Positions 1 to 14,300 of a stretch of DNA of 64,000 nucleotides are shown piece after piece. Where the stretch lies: NCBI GenBank assembly GCA_017163975.1, contig JAFFSR010000033.1:1-64000 (forward strand), given 5' to 3'. Origin of the DNA: Anastatus disparis. Taxonomy: Eukaryota > Arthropoda > Insecta > Hymenoptera > Eupelmidae. Position 1 is the stretch's first letter; each line of letters starts with the position of its first letter. Position numbers and translations under genes: made by a program. Under the pieces are notes generated by a model that made no database searches, was not told the origin of the DNA, and worked only from the letters and a program-made list of their open reading frames with translations.

Positions 1-22
1 TATTATTATTATTATTATTATT
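1..22. repeat. (TTA)n microsatellite, left edge of window
   Basis: Pure TAT/ATT repeat that continues out of the window and forms the 5' flank of element A1. Confidence 0.95.
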
Positions 23-809
23 CCTCCGCATGTTGCTGACCTTGTAAGTGTCCACCTACGATGTGGTGGCGGGGCGGAGGCTTAAGCACGGTCCACATAT
101 CGCTAGTCATCCTTAGTGATGACTAAGGATATCTGGATGATCGCGTAGGCACTTCCGCTTCACGGAACTGCCAACCCATTAAAATTTTGTGTTCGTATTT
201 ACGTGTACTAAGAAGCAACACAGTATGAATGGATGTATGAATGAGCTGTGGCTGCCAACCAATGGATATTCCCGTCAGACTACTGGAGTTGTTCGTTAGT
301 GGTGACTTGCTGACCTCTGTTTAGTAATAAGAGTAAAAGTTAGTCCCCTCTCCGGCGAAAGTCGTGACGGGCAAAGGTCTCGTGAAACCACATGTCGGCT
401 AGGAGCTTTACGTACTTCTACTAACGTAACCGGAGCCCATGAAGGGGTTGAAGTTGGTCTGTACAGGCGCAGGTGCGAAGGATTATCTGGTCAGTATTTC
501 CTTATACCGAGTCCGCGCAGGAGAACTGCGGAACGTCTAGCCTGAAGTTTAGGGCCAGGCGCAGCACGGTACTGACGTCGCCCACTCAATACGGATGACG
601 TAAAACCTTTAGCATCAACATGGCGCGGGCCTAACCCGTAACATCTTTCTTAGAATCACTTGGTGTCGCTAGGGTTGACCATCCGAAAACCGCTTCTCGG
701 CTGCGGCACCTATAAATAAATAGGCTCCTCACAGGCGGGGATAGTGGCTCCAATGCGTCTGGAGCTCCCATGATGGGCGAACCGTCTTAAACCAAAGTAT
801 CGTTTTCAT
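23..809 (+). other. 5' UTR of A1 with terminal pairing and hairpin
   Basis: Non-coding leader. The first seven bases (23-29, CCTCCGC) are perfectly complementary to 74-80 (GCGGAGG). Between them CCACC (52-56) can pair with GGTGG (65-69). A 9-bp hairpin follows, ATCCTTAGT (109-117) with ACTAAGGAT (122-130) and loop GATG. A2 keeps the second hairpin but has changes in the first seven bases. I see no promoter motif I would trust. Confidence 0.55.
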
Positions 810-2210
810 ATGTCAAACTTAAAAACCAAAACAAAAACAAAACAGAAGCAGCTAGAAATAGCCAAACAAAAAATGAAGGCCAGATGACGCAGGCTGATCC
901 CCCACCGAAGTTAGGGGTAGAGATCGCCTGCTTGACAGTCGAGGAGAGGTCTCAGAGGATGAATGAGATCTTTATGCAGATGAAGCGAGCCTGCAAGTCG
1001 ATGCCCGGCATCTCCCTGGATGTCAAGGACAACCTTCCAGAGCTCATCGAGCACGTGGATGCTATGAAGATGGAGTTTTCCCGCTTGCTCGAAGCAAGAA
1101 CGGTCACTGAACAGATGGAAGTGACCGAAACGCCTCAGGCAAGCGCCGCAGCTAAGCGACCCAGAGAAGAAGACTCGCTCGATTCAGGAAATAATTCTGA
1201 ACCGCGAGCTCTTTTTAAGAAGGGCCGAGCTGAGGGAGAAGAGAACGAGTCCTTTAAGACCGTCCAGAGTCGTAAGGATGTTAGGGCTGCGAAAAAACAG
1301 GAAAAGCAGCAGCTGAAACAACAATCACAGCAGCAGCAGCAACGCACGCAACAACAGCAGCAGCGATTGCAGCAGCCCTACATCAAACCACCGGCGGCCA
1401 GAACATCGGCCATTACCGAGCAGCCTGCACAACAGCTGCCAAAGAAGAAGAAAAAAAAGGAAGAGGAAGACAAAGAAAAGATCGACCGCCGTCCTTATTA
1501 AACCAGGAGAAGGAAAGTCATACAGTGACATTCTCAGCAGTATCCGCCAGGATATTATTGATCAGAGCCCAACGACCAACATCAAAGGGATTAGGAAAAC
1601 CAGGGCTGGTGATGTCCTAATTGAGTTGGGCTCCACTAAAGGACTAGAGACTTTTAGCGATTTCCTGAAAAGGACAGTCGGTGAATCGGGCAGCGTGAAG
1701 GAAATGTGCCCTAAGGAAGCGGTTGAAATTAGAGACATCGACTGCCTAGCCACAGTAGATGAAGTAAGGAAGGCTGTTGAAGCTATCTTTACTGAATCCA
1801 ACAATGAAATAGGGGAGTTTAGTGTCTCGCTAACCAACCCCAACAGCAGAGCGCTTCGCTTGGCCATTGTAGAGATGGGACAAGACCAAGCAGCGTTTTT
1901 GCTCGCAAAAACGAAAATAAAGATCGGCTACACCAGCTGCCGTATCAGAAGTTGGCAAAGAGTTCAGCGCTGTTTTAGGTGCCTGAACTACGGCCATCAG
2001 GCACGTGACTGCCGAGGACCTGACCGTAGCAAGATGTGCTACAAGTGTGGCAAAGACGGCCATAAGGGATCGGCCTGCAAGGCTACTGATACTCAGTGCA
2101 TACTATGTACTGAGCGCGAAGTAGACCCAGCAGAGCGGAAACACATCCCCGGGTCAGGTCAGTGCAAAGTCTTTCGCGAGACACTAAACCGATTTAAACA
2201 AAAACGCTAA
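810..2210 (+). pseudogene. ORF1 of A1: gag-like CCHC protein, frameshifted
   Basis: Nucleic-acid-binding ORF1 protein of an R1-clade-like LINE, expected to coat element RNA. The start at 810 (MSNL...) is chosen because A2 uses the same start. Frame 3 shifts near 880 into the frame of 884-1501, then shifts back near 1460-1490 in an AAG/A-rich run, and the final frame runs to 2210. Visible in order: a charged N-terminal part, a Q-rich stretch near 1315-1375, a lysine-rich basic patch near 1440-1480, a YSDIL segment near 1520, and three zinc knuckles from about 1968 to 2165 (CFRCLNYGHQARDC, then CYKCGKDGHKGSAC, then CILC...H...C). The stop TAA shares its last A with the ORF2 ATG. Confidence 0.8.
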
Positions 2211-2212
2211 TG
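2208..2212 (+). promoter_or_regulatory. TAATG stop-start junction between ORF1 and ORF2
   Basis: The ORF1 stop TAA (2208-2210) overlaps the ORF2 ATG (2210-2212), with a second in-frame ATG directly after. The same TAATGAT arrangement is present in A2 (56335-56331) and A5 (40600 downward). UAAUG overlaps are known to drive translational coupling in SART1, an R1-clade element of Bombyx mori. Use of that mechanism here is an inference. Confidence 0.7.
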
Positions 2213-5200
2213 ATGGGCCGTATAACGGTCCTTCAAGCCAACTTGCACAGAAGCGACCTAGCCAACAGCCTTTTGACTCAAATCAAATTCGAGACAAAGG
2301 CTGATGTGCTCTTGATAAGCGAGCAGTACACAAACTGGACCGTTAAGACCTGGTTTAGAGACAAGCTTGGCACTGCTGCGATTTACGTAGACCCAAAGAC
2401 CATCAGAGAAGATGCAAATGGAGCTGAAGAAGGCTTCGTATGGGTTAAAAGCAGAAACGTTACATACGTGAGCTGTTATTTTACACCAAACTCAACAGCA
2501 GACACGTTTAGGCGCCGTCTGAATCTACTGGAAGACTCTGTCCGAAGAATGGAAGGTGACGTCGTCGTCGCAGGAGACTTTAACGCGAAAGCGTTAGAGT
2601 GGGGAATGCCACTGCAGGACAGCAGAGGAGGATACATCATGGAGATGGCAGACAGACTCGGCCTAACAGTGCTAAACACCGGAAGCACTCCAACATTCAG
2701 ACGAGGAGCTAGCGGTACGATTCCTGACGTATCCTTTGCATCAGAAAATCTTTCACGTAAAGTGTCAGATTGGAAGGTGCTGGAGACATACAATGGAAGT
2801 GACCACCAGTACATCACATTTCAAATCCATGATGGATCCCAATCATCGAGGCGAAATGTCGCTAGACCAGTCAGATGGAACGTTGCCAAGCTGGACTCTG
2901 AGAAACTTGTCCAAGTACTGCAGCAAGGATCAGACTATCTACCGGACGCGACAACTGCCACCGGAAACGCCGACGCTGCAGAGGTTCTCGTAAAAGAGAC
3001 GATGAGTCTCATTCACAGAGCCTGTGATGCATCAATGCCGCGCAAGGGATCGCGACATCATAAGCGTCCAGCGTATTGGTGGAATGACGAAATCGCTAGA
3101 ACGAGGTCAGAAGCTCTTAGTCTCAGAAGATCATCACAGAGAGCAAGAAAGAAGAACTCACCAGCAGCAGATCTTTTGTCTGCGCAATACAGAGACGTGC
3201 ATAAAAAGCTTCGTAAGAAGATCAATCGAAGCAAAGCACAATGCTGGAAAGACCTGAGCGAAGACGTCAACAGAGAGGTGTGGGGCTTGGCCTACAAGAT
3301 CGTGACCAAGAAGCTTAACGCCGCCCCCACGTTGCCATTCGAAGAAGAGACCATGGCGAACATCGTAAACCACTTGTTCCCTACGCATCCACCACTCGAA
3401 GAACAGGAGAATACAGGAGAACCAGAAGAGATCCCGCTCTTTACAAGCGGAGAGCTACAGATAGCTGCAAGAATGATGAAGAACAATAAGGCACCTGGGC
3501 CTGACGGAATACCATCCGAGGTCCTTAAATGCATAGCGGTGAAAGCGCCATCTCTCTTGTTGAACATGTACAACGCGTGCCTCCAGACGGGTGTTTTTAG
3601 CACTGCCTGGAAGATTGCGCGTCTTGTGCTGATCAACAAAGGAAAGGGAGGTGATCCCCGGCATCCATCGTCCCACAGGCCACTCTGCATGTTGGACGAA
3701 GCAGGGAAGCTATACGAGAGGCTGCTTAAACCGCGATTACAAGGAGCTGTACAGGCGGCTGGCGATCTCGCTGACAACCAGTACGGCTTCAGGAAAAAGC
3801 GGTCTACCGTAAATGCAGTAGAAGAAGTAGTAAAGGTAGCAAAAGAAGGATGGACTGGGAACCATCATTCCCGTCTTATTGCGTTTCTAGTCATGCTGGA
3901 TACGAAAAACGCTTTCAACTCAGCAAAATGGCCTGACCTCCTTGCTGCGTTGAAAGAGTTTAATGTACCAGAATACCTTATGCGAGTGATACGAGACTAT
4001 CTGAGAAACCGTATCCTCCGCTATGAAACAGAAGAAGGCTGGCGTGAAAAAGACCTTAGCGCAGGCGTGGCACAGGGGCTCGATCTTCGGCCCAGACTTC
4101 TGGAACATGCTGTTCGATGCATTACTCAGACTTGCAATGCCGGATGGGGTGAAAATGTTTGCGTACGCTGATGATGTCGCTTTAGTCATCTCCGCGAAAA
4201 ACGTAAACATTGCCCAGCATATACTAAACACGGCGATGGGAAGAATTTCCGAGTGGATGGTGAAGCATGGTCTCGAAATAGCGATGGCCAAAACAGAAAT
4301 CGTGCCCTTAACTTGGAAACACATCAACATCGAGTTTCCCATGACAGTAGGCACAAACGTGGTGCAGACAAGAAGTGAGGTGACGTATCTCGGCATAAAG
4401 CTAGATGCAAAACTAACTTTTTTGACGCACCTAAAACACGTCGCTAATAAAGCGATAAAGAAAACGTTGCAGTTAAGTCGTCTTATGGCCAATACCAGCG
4501 GCCCGAAATCAAGCAAACGACGACTTTTAATGACAGTCACGACGTCCATCTTATTGTACGGCTCTGAAATATGGGCTAACCAAATGAGAAAAGAGACGCA
4601 CCCGAAGCGTACTATCTTCTGTTCAAAGGAGAGGGGCTCTTAGAGTCACCAGCGCCTATCGCACTGTCTCGGGACCCGCGGTGCTAGTCATCGCAGGAAT
4701 CATCCCGATCGAATTACAGGCGATGGAACGCAAGCGAACCTACGAACGGAAGAAAACAGAAGATGGAACTGCAATCGTTCAGAAAGAAGAAAGACAGGTG
4801 ACCATGGAAACCTGGCAAAAAACATGGAATCAGATGGTGAAAGGCCGATGGACACACGTGCTCATTAGGGAGCTGGCTCCATGGGTCGATAGAAGATACG
4901 GGGAGGTCAACTATTACCTCACCCAGTTCCTTAGTAACCACGGGTATTACTGCGCTTATCTCAGTAAAATGGGAAAGACCCAGAGCCCGGGCTGCATCTT
5001 CTGTTTCGCGGATCGCGACGATGCGTATCATACGTTTTTCGTCTGCCATCAGTGGAACGAAGAAAGACGCCAGGTTGAGAGGATATTCGAAGCGTTAACG
5101 CCAGATAACATTATCAGTGAAATGTTGTCGGCCAAAGAAAAGTGGGACGCTATGGCACTATTTGTCGAAAGCGTCCTAAGAAAGAAGAAACCGTTCTTAG

Positions 5201-5325
5201 ATAGGGCAATCGAACTAAGTGCGAATGAGGAGCGGGGAGTCAGGCTTATACCTCACCATAACCTAGAGGCAGTAGCCGGTCCCATAGATTCGGGTGCGGA
5301 GGGTGACGACGAGGACTCGTCTTAA
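2210..5325 (+). pseudogene. ORF2 of A1: APE endonuclease plus reverse transcriptase, two frameshifts
   Basis: Enzyme for target-primed reverse transcription, about 1038 residues. An APE-type endonuclease fills roughly residues 1-230, with GDFN near 122-125 and the catalytic SDH near 197-199. The reverse transcriptase starts near residue 425 (KAPGPDGIPSE), has QYGFRKKRST, and has its active site YADD near residue 652. A C-terminal C-x2-C-x7-H-x4-C knuckle (CIFCFADRDDAYHTFFVC) lies near residue 927. The frame changes at about 4077 (CAGGGG against CAGGG in A3) and about 4602 (CACCCG against CACCG in A3). Both are +1 in a homopolymer and could be sequencing errors. No in-frame nonsense codon was seen. 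Confidence 0.85.
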
Positions 5326-5985
5326 GGACGAGAACGAATCGTGCACCCAGGAAATGTTTGAGATAGCAGCAAAAGCGCCAGCTTTAGCTGTGGTATGAAT
5401 GAGTGCCGTTGTAAGTAAGCGCGAGATTGAATGTTAGTATGAGTCAGACGCGGTAGAGAGGATAGCCCCACAAGAGGCATAAGATCCATCTTAGAACAGG
5501 AGAATCAAGACTGAAGAGAAAATTATGGACTGATTTTGCTCCTTTACAGAGCCAGTCCATACCATACCATATATATGCGATCGATTTATGCTCCCCTTTA
5601 CAGAGCCGATCGCCAGGCAGAAGATAGCCTTTTAAATCATGATGCTTATTAGGCATAGATCTATATTATTGGAAATCTGTATATTTACAGAAGAAGTCAG
5701 AAGGAAAAGGTCCAAAAGACTTAGAACGCGGTGCCACCCTGAAGTAATGTGATAAACAGTTTCCGGGGTGGAACAAACGCCGTGAGTGATGATTGGAGAA
5801 TCTCTTGCACGTCCACTGACTGCATTTTTTTGCTATCATTAGACAGGCATGAGGATCGCGTAATTTTAGAGGTTTGCTAGTTTATCTAGAACCCCTCTCA
5901 ACCGTCTGTACTCTGTTCCCGGATATATCCGAGCCCAGCGAACTGACGGCGGTCTGACAGCAGATTTTATTCGTTCAACCAATGG
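5326..5985 (+). other. 3' UTR of A1 with repeated hairpins
   Basis: Two neighbouring hairpins share an inner stem GCTC/GAGC around a CTTTACA loop. The first is TATGGACTG (5524-5532) with CAGTCCATA (5553-5561). The second is GCGATCG (5577-5583) with CGATCGC (5607-5613). A third hairpin, CCACCCT (5734-5740) with GGGGTGG (5765-5771), is shared with families B, C and D. A3 and A4 repeat this UTR almost base for base. Confidence 0.75.
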
Positions 5986-6005
5986 AAAAAAAAAAAAAAA
6001 AAAAA

Positions 6006-6383
<378 letters not shown>

Positions 6384-6653
6384 GGGAGTCGGCTTGAGGA
6401 GGCCCCTTGAGCAAGTGTTGTCTTCCAGGTTCCGGGCATTGCCCAACCGCTCCTGGGCGTCATCGTCGCATCAATGCTCTTTGCAGCAATGCTATAACGT
6501 TGACGGCAAATAGGAAGTAATGACCCGAGGAGAAATAACCTCGCAAAAAAACCAGGGACTATCTGACCCGGATGGTAGAAACCCTGTAAGGGTCCCGCTT
6601 TGGGTTACAGGATAGGGGTGGTTCCCTGAATAAATCAACTATTCTTATGGAAG
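6384..6653 (+). other. 5' UTR module shared by B, C and D
   Basis: Nearly the same sequence opens B1-B4, C1 and D. A hairpin lies at 6391-6411 (GCTTGAGG with CCTTGAGC). An upstream ATG at 6647 precedes the ORF1 ATG at 6654 in another frame; in B1 it ends after six codons. Short complementary arms are common (for example CGAGG...CCTCG near 6523-6543), which suggests a folded leader. Confidence 0.7.
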
Positions 6654-8230
6654 ATGTGTGCAGATAAGAACATATTACCCCAGGTGAGTACCTCTGAAAA
6701 GAGAAATCTCACCTCCGCTTCCGATCGGGTGCAAGCCCCGGTGGGTGGAGTACGCTCCACGGATTCTGGGGGAGCAAATCTCACGCTGACCATATTGTCG
6801 CACAGCTTGGAAACCAGGCATCAGCGACAATCATCACTGATGAAATCTTGCATCAGAAACAAGGAATGGTTACGTTACAAATACCAAGGGTACGTAGTGG
6901 TAGCCAGAGCAGTATCGCTAGCGTCGGAAGCGCCAAAAGCGCTTACAGTGACGCCTCAGGCTTCGAGCGGAACGAGTTATCAATAGATATGGATGAGTTC
7001 CTAGAAGCAATAAGAAAGCAGGATCTGCACATAGAGGAAATGAAGAAGGAAGCCAAGGTTATGCAGGAAGCTTTAAAAAAGAATACCAACCTTAAGATTC
7101 AAGGTGCAGTGGAAAGGTTGCAGGTGCACCTCAAGCAGGCTGTTGATCAACAGGAAGACATTAAAAGGAAAGCGGATTCATTCAAGAGCGGGATCAATCA
7201 AGTTTTTGATCAGCATTTAGTAAGAAAAGAAGGAAGAAGAAGGATGCAGGCGGAGGTCTTAAGAGACACTGTGCTGGCGTGCTCTGGTTTGAAAAGGAAC
7301 CGAGGCAGCGCAGGTAGCAGCCCTGAGGATGTGCGGCAGAACAAGAAAAAGAAAAAGAAAGCGGCGCTTGTTGCTACGGAATCGCAATCTCCTCCGCAGA
7401 CTGCGATGTCTAGTCAGCCACGTCTCGAGACTGCAAAAAAAAGGGCAAGGAAGAAAGAAGCGGTTGTAATCAAGATCTCAGAAGGGTCTACATACGCGGA
7501 CGTTCTTGGGAAGCTCCGCAAAGATGTTAAGCCGCAGGAAAGTAGCACCGAGGTCTTAAGTGTTAGACCCACATCCAAAGGAAACCTTCTCATCCAGATC
7601 TCTAAAGAGTCGGATAGAAGGACCTTTGCTGACAACGTCAAGGTTGCAGTAGAGGGACTGGGAAGCATAAGCATGGATGAACGGAGAAGGACGATTGAGA
7701 TTCGCGATCTCGATCAGATGTCAACGGAGGAGGAAGTGCAGGAAGCTTTGAGTAGGGTTTTGGGCTCCGAGCAAAGATCTCGGAAGGTCATGATCCTTGG
7801 ACCCAATAGAGTTGGATCCAAGATGGCAGTGGTTGTTCTCAATGAGACCGAGGCGGAAGATCTCGTAAGCAAGGGAAGAATTCAAATAGGATTTGTTAGC
7901 TGTAGGATAGAACGGAGAACAATGGTGATAAGATGCCATAAATGTCTGGGCTTCGGTCACAGACGGGATCAGTGCCTGGGACCCGAGAGATCCACGCACT
8001 GCTTTAAATGCGGAGAAGCAGACCATACAAGGGCAGCATGTGCAAAGAGTGCCTGCTGTTTCTTGTGCCGACAGGAAGGCTATGATGGCGAAGCCATAAA
8101 ACATGTGGCAGGTTGCGGAAGCTGCAGAGTATTCAGGCAAGCGCTGGATGCTGAGAAAAGAAGGAAACGAGAGACTACCAACAAGCCTCGAAAAAAAAAA
8201 GCTGTCGTAGTGGAAACTAGAGGAGAATAA
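6654..8230 (+). CDS. ORF1 of B1: gag-like protein with three CCHC knuckles
   Basis: Element RNA-binding protein, about 525 residues when read from the ATG at 6654 (MCADKNILPQVST...). The N-terminal 40 codons are in another frame, and a 1-nt shift lies near 6765-6785. From 6848 the frame is open for 460 residues. In order: a glutamate/lysine-rich probable coiled coil (about 7000-7200), a basic run of lysines near 7340-7360 that may be a nuclear signal, the TYADVLGKLR motif typical of R1-type ORF1 near 7490, a second folded region, and three knuckles at about 7933-8130 (CHKCLGFGHRRDQC, CFKCGEADHTRAAC, CFLC...H...C). B1 and B4 differ mainly at silent positions, which points to selection on the protein. 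There is no ORF2 downstream. Confidence 0.8.
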
Positions 8231-8273
8231 GTACCAGGTACGGTAAGGAAGGCGCTGCGGCGTATTGGTGACC

Positions 8274-8315
8274 CCACCCTGAAGTAATGCCGAGAAGGCC
8301 TAAGTGCCAGGGTGG
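8274..8315 (+). other. Conserved 3' UTR hairpin CCACCCTG/CAGGGTGG (B1)
   Basis: Perfect 8-bp stem, 8274-8281 with 8308-8315, with GAAGTAATG opening the loop side. Equivalents: A1 5734-5771, B2 19618-19659, B3 23050-23091, D 28717-28751, B4 42687-42728, C1 49820-49857, A2 52659-52696, A3 58935-58972. In B4 both arms changed together (CCACCCCG/CGGGGTGG), a compensatory T-A to C-G replacement. Confidence 0.8.
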
Positions 8316-8352
8316 AATAAAGGTCACGAGGTGGATGTTACTGGCCTTTTGC

Positions 8353-8462
8353 CCGCGTGACGATTGCATCTTCTTGCAATCGTCACGCGGTCAGAAGGAC
8401 AGGGGGTTAGACGGTCCCCTGGGACTCTGATGCCCTGAATGTGAAATGGAGGGCCATTTCAC
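8353..8462 (+). other. 3' terminal hairpin cluster of family B
   Basis: A perfect 16-bp hairpin with a 6-nt loop is formed by 8353-8368 and 8375-8390 (CCGCGTGACGATTGCA with TGCAATCGTCACGCGG). A 9-bp hairpin follows: GTGAAATGG (8441-8449) with CCATTTCAC (8454-8462). In B4 the latter reads GTGGAATGG/CCATTCCAC, again a paired change. It could be an RT recognition structure or a transcription terminator-like element. Confidence 0.75.
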
Positions 8463-8629
8463 AGTCAAGGCTGACGTGCACTCAGGAACCCGTCACACCG
8501 GTGGCAGGATCCCCTCCTGCACGGCGATAACGCTTTGCGGAATCGCACGGCGGGCGTGGATCCTGTCGCTGAAGGTCTGGTTTAGGCAGATTTCCCGTTT
8601 TTTACCACCATAAAAAAAAAAAAAAAAAA

Positions 8630-11378
<2,749 letters not shown>

Positions 11379-14300
11379 GAGTTGTTGCACTTCCTTATAG
11401 AAGGAATTTTTTACTGTACTTCGGGTGTAAATGCACCAAGATAGTACAGCTCTGATGGAGCCCGTTCCAGGTTATAGGGCCCTTGCTGATGTTCCGTGAA
11501 TTAGGCTTGATTTAGTGTTTTCCTGATGATGTTGCAGGATTCCAGAACTACAATTTTTTGAAGCTGTATGTATATGTTCTTCGGTAGGCTTAGTTTTTGC
11601 AATGATGTTAGCAGATTTCGAGGTATCTCACCTGTTGCGCCTATTATAATCGGAACTATTATTACCTTATCTGCTCGCCAAGTTTTCTTTATATCTTCTG
11701 CTAGTGGTTTATATTTTTCCACCTTCTCGTTGAATTTCTTTACTACGTTTGCAGGATAAGGTATGCTGATGTCTATTAAGTAGATCAAGTTATTGCGGAA
11801 ATCATGATATGTGATGTCAGGTATGTTATGCTTAACGGTATGATCAGTCAGAATTTGTCTGTTCCAATAAAGTTTTCCCTCTGCAGTTTCATGTATGGTT
11901 GCTGGCTCGTATTTATAGTAGGCAGTCGATGTTTCTATTGCTTGGATTCGCAATGCGAGTTGCTGATGGATTACCTTTCCAACTTGGTTATGCCTTTGTG
12001 TGTACTCTTTTGGAGCCAGTACTTTGCATCCACTGAGTAGATGTTCGATATTTTCTGTTTCTGCATTGCATAGTCTACATTTATCTGATTCAACTGATGT
12101 GTCTTGAATGATGTATTTTCTATAATTCCGAGTTGGTATGACCTGATCTTGTATCGCAAACATAAATCCTTCGGTTTCTGAAAATAGGTCGCTTTTTGTT
12201 AACCATGCATGCGTAGCTTCTAGGTCAATATGCGGTTGGCTTATGTTATTAAAGTATCTCCCATGTAATTCTTTATGCTGCCACGCTTGTTTTTTTTCTT
12301 CAATAGTATTCGCCATGATGTTTTGGATACCTGAGCTGAGATTTAGGGGGGTTAGGTTGTTGTCATTTTCTACAATTTTCTTGTGGAGTTCACTTTCGTC
12401 ACTTTTGTTAATAAAAAAACTTTTCAAATTATGAATCTGCTTGTCATAAATGTTTGTAAGATCTGCTACACCTCGCCCTCCTTCTGTCCTTGGCAGGTGG
12501 AATCGTTCCACTGAGCTTTTAGGATGATGGCTACAATATCTGGTGAACAGTTTGCGTATGTTCCTGTTCAGATTTTGCAACTCTGTGCGTGTCCATCTTA
12601 TAATCCCAAACGTGTATGTCACAACCGGAACAGCATATGTATTTATTGCTTTAATCTTCCTACTCCCAGATAGTTGGCTTTTCAGAATTCTACTTATTCT
12701 TGCTTCTGTTTTCTTTATGGCTGCCGCTTTTGCTTGTTTTTGCGCAGTGTGTGTGTCTTGATGGAATCCAAGGTATTTGTAGAACTCGTCACTGTTCATA
12801 CATTCTATAGTTCCCCTTGTGTCTTTCTTAAGTTCATATCCTTCAATTTGTTCCCATTTTCCTTTTTTCATAGCATTGATCTTACATTTATCGATTCCAA
12901 ATTGCATCTTGATATCATTGCTGAAAACTTCTGTACATTCTAGAAGTTTTTTCAAGTTCTGCTGGCTGCTTGCAAATATTTTTATGTCATCCATGTATAT
13001 GAGATGACTTACAATTAATTCTCCCTTACATAGGGTGTATCCTCTATTTCCCTTGTTCAAAATATTAGATATGGGATTTATTGCTACGCAGAACCATAGT
13101 GCACTAAGTGAATCGCCTTGGAAGATGCCTCTGTTAATTTTTATTGGTTCCGTTTCTATCAATTCCTGATTTGGTCCTTCTATTCGGAGCTTGGTTTGCC
13201 AGTCTTCCATTGCCACGTTTAAGAGATCAGTAATAAGTGGATTCACCTTGTATATATTTAAAATCTCTAAGAGCCACGAGTGGGGAACACTATCAAAGGC
13301 TTTTCTATAATCTACATATCCTACGTATAAATCTTTTTTCTTTTTTCTTGCTTCTTCTGTTATGATGGTGTCAATTACCAGCTGTTCTTTGCACCCTTGG
13401 CTTCCTTTTCTGCATCCTTTCTGTTCTTCTTTTAAGATGTTATACTTTTCTAGGTGATCGTATATCCTGTTGGATATCATAAGAGTTAGTAGTTTATATG
13501 TTGTTGATAGACAGGTTATAGGTCTATACTTTCCTGGGTGAGATTCAGAAGGCTTTGATTTCGGAAGTAGGTATGTGACACCTGTTGTCAGAAATTCCGG
13601 TAGCCGTTGTTTATTTTCTATGAAGTTCGTGAAAATTCTGCTTAAATGACTGTGTGCTGCAGTGAATTTCTTTAGCCAAAAATTATGTATCTTATCTGGG
13701 CCCGGTGCTTTCCAGTTCGCTAGAGTTTTGGTGCTTTCTGTAACTTCCGTTTCTGAGATCTTCTCTAAAGGCATTACTGGTACATTGCTCATCCTTTTCT
13801 TTTCTTCTTTGATCCATTTAGCGTTTTTGTTATGAGTCATTTGCTTTGACCATATTCCTTCCCAGAATTCTACTACTTCTTGCTTCTGAGGGTATTCATC
13901 TTTTTCTTTATTTGTTTTTGTGGTTTCCAATGTTCTATAAAATGATCGTTGGTTCGTATCGAAGCTATTGTTCTCTTTTTTCCTCTGATAACTTTTTTTA
14001 TATCTTTTGAGTCTAGCCGCCTTGACTGCAAGTTTTTGTTTTAGAAGGTCAAGTACTTCATAAGGCGTATTGTTGTTAGTTCCTTTGTTTTTTTTTATTA
14101 TTCCTTCCGCTTTTCTTTTTACTCGGATTCCATTATTGCCATTTTGATATTGCGTAAGAATACCAATGTTCTTCCTTAGTTCCAGTATATCCCGTTGTAA
14201 TCTTTCTTGCCATGCTGGTATACCATTTACTTTACAATTTTCTTTTTTTTTTCTTAGTTGGAAGTTTTGATTCAGCTCCAGCGTTGTTTTGGCACCAACA

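Noticed and set aside
6384..6500. HDV-like ribozyme at the 5' end of B/C/D
   Set aside because: GGGAG can pair weakly with CTCCT downstream, but I could not assemble the nested helices of an HDV-like fold.
8255..8275. GCGTATTGGTG after B1 ORF1, resembling the AYWW region of ORF2
   Set aside because: Only 11 bases match, with no further similarity; too weak to call a remnant of a deleted ORF2.
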